Source: Mycobacterium kansasii ATCC 12478
GTDB lineage: Bacteria; Actinomycetota; Actinomycetes; Mycobacteriales; Mycobacteriaceae
Direction of reading: 5' to 3'
DNA length: 64,000 bases
NCBI RefSeq assembly: GCF_000157895.3
Contig: NC_022663.1
Span: 186,001 to 250,000 of the forward strand
Made by a program: the position numbers and the translations under genes. The notes beneath the pieces were generated by a model that worked only from the letters and a program-made list of their open reading frames with translations, was not told the origin of the DNA and ran no database searches. This document shows positions 60,686-64,000 of this stretch, piece after piece; the first letter of the stretch is position 1, and the number at the start of each line of letters is the position of its first letter.

Positions 60686-60777
60686 TGGCCACGCGACTCG
60701 TACCCAGCGACGGGCCGCGCGTCGGCTGCGGCGTCACGAGTCGCCCTGGCTGAACCCCGCCCCTGCGGCGTGAGTAC

Positions 60778-61197
60778 TCATTGAAGGCCACCGTGATCCG
60801 CGGATCCGATGGCGCGCGGGTCGATGAGGTCACGAAAACGTTCCGCCGGGTAGACGGAAGCGCCTAACCGCCGGACCCGGTCGGTCAACGCCTTGTCCGA
60901 TGTCACGACTGCAATCGCATCCGGTCGGGCGTCGGCTTGCACCAGCCGCACGATTTCGTCGTCAGCGGAGTTGGCGGCCGCTTTAGGCGCATACGCCACC
61001 TCGACCACCGATGAACCGATAGCGCGCGACGGGGGTCGCTCGAAGACCACGGTCACGTGGTTACCGTCCGCACCTTGCCCCTCAGCTGCCCACCGGTCCA
61101 GCCTGTCCACCAGCGCGACCATGGCGCCGTGTCGGTCCTTCCACCAACCGTCCGGGCGACTCCCGATCACGTTCATACCGTCGACGATCCAGCGCAC
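60778..61197 (-). CDS. NYN-domain (YacP-like) nuclease
   Basis: This 139-residue protein has the NYN/PIN-like nuclease pattern: MRWIVDGMNVIGSRPDGWWKDR at the start (D-G-x-N motif), NHVTVVFERPP in the middle, and NSADDEIVRLVQADARPDAIAVVTSDKALTDRV with acidic residues for metal binding. Members process RNA, as B. subtilis Rae1/YacP does. The start is GTG. It lies 27 bases after the small unknown gene on the same strand. Confidence 0.83.
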   Translation of the reverse strand: MRWIVDGMNVIGSRPDGWWKDRHGAMVALVDRLDRWAAEGQGADGNHVTVVFERPPSRAIGSSVVEVAYAPKAAANSADDEIVRLVQADARPDAIAVVTSDKALTDRVRRLGASVYPAERFRDLIDPRAIGSADHGGLQ

Positions 61198-61224
61198 ACC
61201 TCACCGTACGATGCGAGATCCTGG

Positions 61225-61506
61225 CTAGAACCACCAGCGTTTCCGGTATTTTCGGTTGATCTCTTTCCGGAACTTCTCCACGTGCTGCTCAGCGGCGGCC
61301 GCTTCCAGCGACCCGAGAGCGTTGACCACCTCCAGGTGCGAAAGGATGAGCAGGCCGTTCAACTGCTTGAGTCGTTCCGGATTGTTCGCCAGCGACTCCT
61401 GGTCATCGATGTAGATGAGCAAGAAGTCGCGCAGCGCCTGGCTGCCGGTCAACTGCTCCGGGATTTTCATCTCCCGCAAGATGGTGGCCATATCCGGGTT
61501 GGTCAC
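61225..61506 (-). CDS. Small hypothetical protein upstream of the NYN gene
   Basis: This 93-residue protein begins VTNPDMATILREMKIPEQLTGSQ and has mostly helical sequence (ALRDFLLIYIDDQESL, LNGLLILSHLEVVNALGSLEAAAAEQ) with a basic end (FRKEINRKYRKRWWF). A GAGAGGG ribosome site precedes the GTG; an ATG five codons on is possible. Family unknown. It may be translated with the NYN nuclease. Confidence 0.6.
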   Translation of the reverse strand: MTNPDMATILREMKIPEQLTGSQALRDFLLIYIDDQESLANNPERLKQLNGLLILSHLEVVNALGSLEAAAAEQHVEKFRKEINRKYRKRWWF

Positions 61507-61697
61507 TACACCCTCTCTTTCGCTTCCTGCGCTACCACGGGACAGCGCAAGCGTAGGAGATGCGGGCCGCGGTTCGGCGAAGCGCCGCAGACTGAACCGT
61601 GATGTGCGACTGTTCACTACCGCATGCAGTGGGTCGAACGCCTGCCACAGATGCGCGGTTCAGCCAGCGAACAACAACTGCGGGACGGACAAATTTG

Positions 61698-62342
61698 TCA
61701 GGCCAGGCGTTCACCGGATTGCGCGTCGGCCTGCTCGTCGCGTTCGCGTTCGTCCTGATCCCCAGGTCCGGTAGCTGACGCCAGACCTGCCTTTGAGGCA
61801 CCGCCGGCCGGTGCGCCGCCGCCCATTCCGCTGCCCAGCGGGGCCGCGCCACTCATCGCCGATGATCCGGCGTTGGCGGCGGTCGAGGCCAGCGGCGAGG
61901 ATGACGCTTCCACCACCTGCGACATCAGCGGCGCGCGCACGGCCGGCTCGGCCGCTGCCTGAACTGCCCCGGGGCCCATGAGTCCCGGGCCAAGCGTTGC
62001 GCCGGAGCCACCCGCGGCCGAGCGGGATATCGCCGCACCACGGAAGGCCAGGGCGTCGGCGGCGCTGTCGTCGGCGTCACCGTACATCCGGGCGATGTTG
62101 GTCAGCGCCGAACCGGTCCGCATCAGCTCTTCTTGAGCCGCTACGTTGGACGCCAACATCGAGGCGGCCTCCTGCGCAAACGCCATCACCGCCTGCGCCG
62201 AGACCTCCTCAGCGCCTGCGGGGATCAGGCCGGTCAGCACCGTCATCGCCGCGGTGCTGCCCGCGCTTATGCCCTGGCTGCCGATGTCGACCAACTGCGA
62301 ACCGATGTCGCCTGCCGACGGGTCGTGTGACATGGTGTCCAT
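61698..62342 (-). CDS. PE35-like PE protein with Ala/Gly-rich tail
   Basis: Residues 1 to about 100 match the PE35 form of the PE domain: MSHDPSAGDIGSQLVDIGSQGISAGSTAAMTVLTGLIPAGAEEVSAQAV, then AASMLASNVAAQEELMRTGSALTNIARMYGDADD. The type VII secretion motif YxxxD is present at YGDAD. After about residue 110 comes a low-complexity Ala/Gly/Ser/Pro tail, ending in an acidic DQDERERDEQADAQSGE stretch that ordinary PE35 lacks. ESX-1 genes are not in the window. AGGAG lies a little over ten bases before the ATG. It faces away from the second PE35-like gene, about 530 bases apart. Confidence 0.82.
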   Translation of the reverse strand: MDTMSHDPSAGDIGSQLVDIGSQGISAGSTAAMTVLTGLIPAGAEEVSAQAVMAFAQEAASMLASNVAAQEELMRTGSALTNIARMYGDADDSAADALAFRGAAISRSAAGGSGATLGPGLMGPGAVQAAAEPAVRAPLMSQVVEASSSPLASTAANAGSSAMSGAAPLGSGMGGGAPAGGASKAGLASATGPGDQDERERDEQADAQSGERLA

Positions 62343-62873
62343 TTGCCTGCTGCTCCTATGTATTTGTGCGCGGACATGACCGTGGTCGTGACCGCCTAGA
62401 AATTCAACGATCAGCGGGGCCCGTGGCGCGGCTGCTGCCGCAAACTCCGGTACAGCTGCGCTGCACGATTGTTCAATTCTAAGGCCTCGCGGAGCCCTAG
62501 CCAGCCACTTTCTTTTCAGGACGGCTGGTGGCGGCGCCAGCGGGCACGTTGCCGGAATCCCCGGGGTCAATTGTGACGCAGCGCACCATGCCGCCTGTGC
62601 TATCGCGCGGGAAAATCACCGGGCTCAGGCTGCCGGCGCCGGGCTTGAGCATAATGCGCAAAAGCTGGAAATCGTCACTTATGCCCGGTATCGCCTACAA
62701 GCGCGACACAAGAGCAGCGACGTCTTAAATTCGGTCTCACAAGCACCGAAGACATTCGCGATCACCACGCGAAAGTTCAATTGGCGCGGATTGAATATCC
62801 ATTCTCGAGTTGCCGTTCTGCCACTTTCCCACCGGGCAGACGGCTTCGACACGAGCAAACGAGGAGTACGTCG
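62343..62873. other. Divergent promoter region between two PE35-like genes
   Basis: These 530 bases hold no convincing gene; a plus-strand frame from about 62,528 to 62,728 has some coding look but no family. Both PE35-like genes point outward from here, so shared or paired promoters are expected. The part near 62,720-62,800 is AT-richer than average. Confidence 0.45.
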
Positions 62874-63209
62874 ATGCAGCCCATGTCATTTGATCCGGTG
62901 GTGGCCGACATCGGTAGCCAGGTGGCCGATCTGGGTACCCGCTCCCTGCAGGCCGGCGCCACGGCGGTGAGCTCGGTGACCGGCCTCGCTCCCGCCGGGG
63001 CGGATGAGGTCTCAGCGCAGGCGGTAACGGCCTTCCACACCCAAGCAGCTTCGATGCTGGCACTGAACCAGGCAGCGCAGGAAGAGCTGGTGCGAACCGG
63101 TGCCGCGTTCAGGCAAGTCGCCCAGTCTTACACCGACGTCGATGAAGCCGCCGCCGAGAGCGTACTGTTGGCCCTCTTTCCGATGACTAACCCGTGGCTG
63201 GCCTGGTGA
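62874..63209 (+). CDS. PE35-like PE protein, short form
   Basis: This 111-residue protein matches PE35 over nearly its whole length: MSFDPVVADIGSQVADLGTRSLQAGATAVSSVTGLAPAGADEVSAQAVTAFHTQAASMLALNQAAQEELVRTGAAFRQVAQSYTDVDE. YTDVD supplies the YxxxD secretion motif. The C-terminus LLALFPMTNPWLAW is hydrophobic and unlike PE35. GAGGAG precedes the ATG. No PPE gene is adjacent, so its partner is unknown. Confidence 0.82.
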   Translation: MQPMSFDPVVADIGSQVADLGTRSLQAGATAVSSVTGLAPAGADEVSAQAVTAFHTQAASMLALNQAAQEELVRTGAAFRQVAQSYTDVDEAAAESVLLALFPMTNPWLAW

Positions 63210-63324
63210 GCCCACTGGCCGGTCGATTGTCAGTGTAATCACCATCGGCCATTTCTTGGCGGACCCAATTATCCGGCGACCAAATAATTTCCGAATCAGA
63301 CCGAAATCAGACGGGAATAAAGTC

Positions 63325-63876
63325 ATGGTTGCATCCTGCAGCGTCAAAGAATGGTCCTCGGGTGACTGGCTCACCGCGCCGACACCGGGTCCCGGCGAAA
63401 TCAACAATGTCATTGACCTGGCCGACCAAGCCATGTTCCTCGGCGAGCAGGCAACAGGGGCCACCGGCCTGCTGCAGTGCGCCTGGGTATATAACCGCGG
63501 GCTCGACTTCGACGGCCTGCGCCGATTCCATCGTCATCTGCAGCAGGGACGGTTGTCCCGCAGCATCGAGCGGTCACGATTGCCGTTCGGCCGCCACTGC
63601 TGGGTATCGCCACGGCGCTCGTCCGGCCTGGAGATCGCGCCGATTCGCCCGCGCGAGGAATTCGACGCGTGGTTGATCGAGCAGGCGGGCAGCCCCGTCA
63701 AGGCCGAACAAGGACCCGCATACCACCTCGCCGTGCTGCCGTTCACCGACGGCGGTTCTGTGCGACATGACCTGGTACCCACCCTGCGCGAGTTCTCACT
63801 TACCGCGACCACCGGCTGGCCAGGCCCCGAACCGCTGGACGGGGCCGCGTATACCGCCGCCATCTTGGCCGGTTGA
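63325..63876 (+). pseudogene. Core-deleted acyltransferase of the condensation/PapA-like family
   Basis: This 183-residue frame begins like mycobacterial acyltransferases that resemble condensation domains: VASCSVKEWSSGDWLTAPTPG, then QAMFLGEQATGATGLLQCAWVYNRGLDFDGLRRFHRHLQQGRLSRSIERSRLPFGRHCWV. It continues to LAVLPFTDGGS, where the HHxxxDG catalytic motif should follow. Instead it passes straight into VRHDLVPTLREFSLTATTGWPG and stops; that segment resembles the family's C-terminus. About 250 middle residues including the catalytic core appear to have been deleted in frame. Activity is not expected. The start is ATG; a TTG 23 codons upstream is possible. Confidence 0.55.
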
Positions 63877-63881
63877 CCCGC

Positions 63882-64000
63882 TCAGCGCGACACGATCGCC
63901 GCGAATTCCTGCTCGGGCCGGCCGGTCGCGCCGTAGCGCAGCCCAACGCTCACGTCGCCGCTGGAGGCCATCGCCGCCAGATAGCGCTGTGCGGTGGCTC
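63882..64000 (-). CDS. C-terminal end of an unknown gene, cut by the window edge
   Basis: The last 38 residues of a minus-strand frame are visible: ATAQRYLAAMASSGDVSVGL, then RYGATGRPEQEFAAIVSR and TGA. High third-position GC and a clean stop argue for a real gene. It is too short to name; ESX-associated proteins are common next to PE genes but nothing here proves that. Confidence 0.5.
   Translation of the reverse strand, partial: ATAQRYLAAMASSGDVSVGLRYGATGRPEQEFAAIVSR

Overview
The window is high-GC actinobacterial chromosome. The PPE-MPTR gene, PE genes, FadD31-type fatty acyl-AMP ligase, LipD, aao, intact long isocitrate lyase and DUF732 proteins place it in the genus Mycobacterium, most likely a slow grower. 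Gene order largely follows the M. tuberculosis stretch from about Rv1895 to Rv1932. These Rv matches come from memory of gene order and protein features, not from alignment, so treat each as an inference. There are no rRNA or tRNA genes, insertion sequences or CRISPR arrays that I can see.

Layout. 1-3,780: end of a flavin monooxygenase, zinc alcohol dehydrogenase, SAM methyltransferase, D-aminoacyl-tRNA deacylase (dtd), a small thiamine-binding-type protein and a macro-domain protein. 3,781-5,600: accessory stretch with a collagen-like Gly-X-Y protein behind a 12-codon leader and a PE fragment, where M. tuberculosis carries lipJ. 5,611-12,642: cinA, nanT-like transporter, amidohydrolase, holin-family membrane protein, crotonase, STAS protein, aao and a secreted protein. 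12,897-18,139: accessory region (SRPBCC/nitroreductase/CMD operon, nitronate monooxygenase, DUF732 protein, two frameshifted remnants) where katG-furA would lie in M. tuberculosis. 18,153-23,726: PEBP, SRPBCC, fadB5, metallo-beta-lactamase-fold protein and intact icl2. 23,777-28,735: a 1,652-residue PPE-MPTR gene with four tandem-repeat blocks. 29,387-35,266: Gly-rich lipoprotein, luciferase-like monooxygenase, SRPBCC protein, acyltransferase, two beta-lactamase-fold proteins (the second is lipD).

35,274-40,388 is a minus-strand accessory block: a butyrate-type transporter translationally coupled to an aminoglycoside-phosphotransferase-like kinase, then a 114-residue protein with a RiPP-leader-like helix and a large beta-rich protein with one hydrophobic segment. 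40,434-51,584 holds the Rv1924c-like protein, fadD31, a type I arylsulfatase, a GAP-family membrane protein, a bile-acid-symporter-like permease, a peroxiredoxin behind a CsoR-like palindrome, and an SDR. 51,585-53,567 is a lower-GC insertion with its own promoter, a 131-residue unknown protein and a radical SAM/SPASM enzyme. 53,518-55,892 returns to the core order: DJ-1/PfpI protein, GlxA-type regulator, tpx.

56,138-60,685 carries a DMT exporter and an unusual aromatic module: PcaD-PcaC fusion, a chorismate pyruvate-lyase like Rv2949c, and PobA. Together the last two would make protocatechuate from chorismate, and the fusion acts later in protocatechuate breakdown. 60,778-64,000 has an NYN nuclease, a small unknown protein, two divergent PE35-like genes, and an acyltransferase whose catalytic core has been lost.

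The strongest candidates for undescribed biology are the radical SAM pair at 51.9-53.6 kb, the chorismate-to-protocatechuate module at 57.2-60.7 kb, the 35.3-38.0 kb gene pair, and the coupled collagen-like gene at 4.2 kb.
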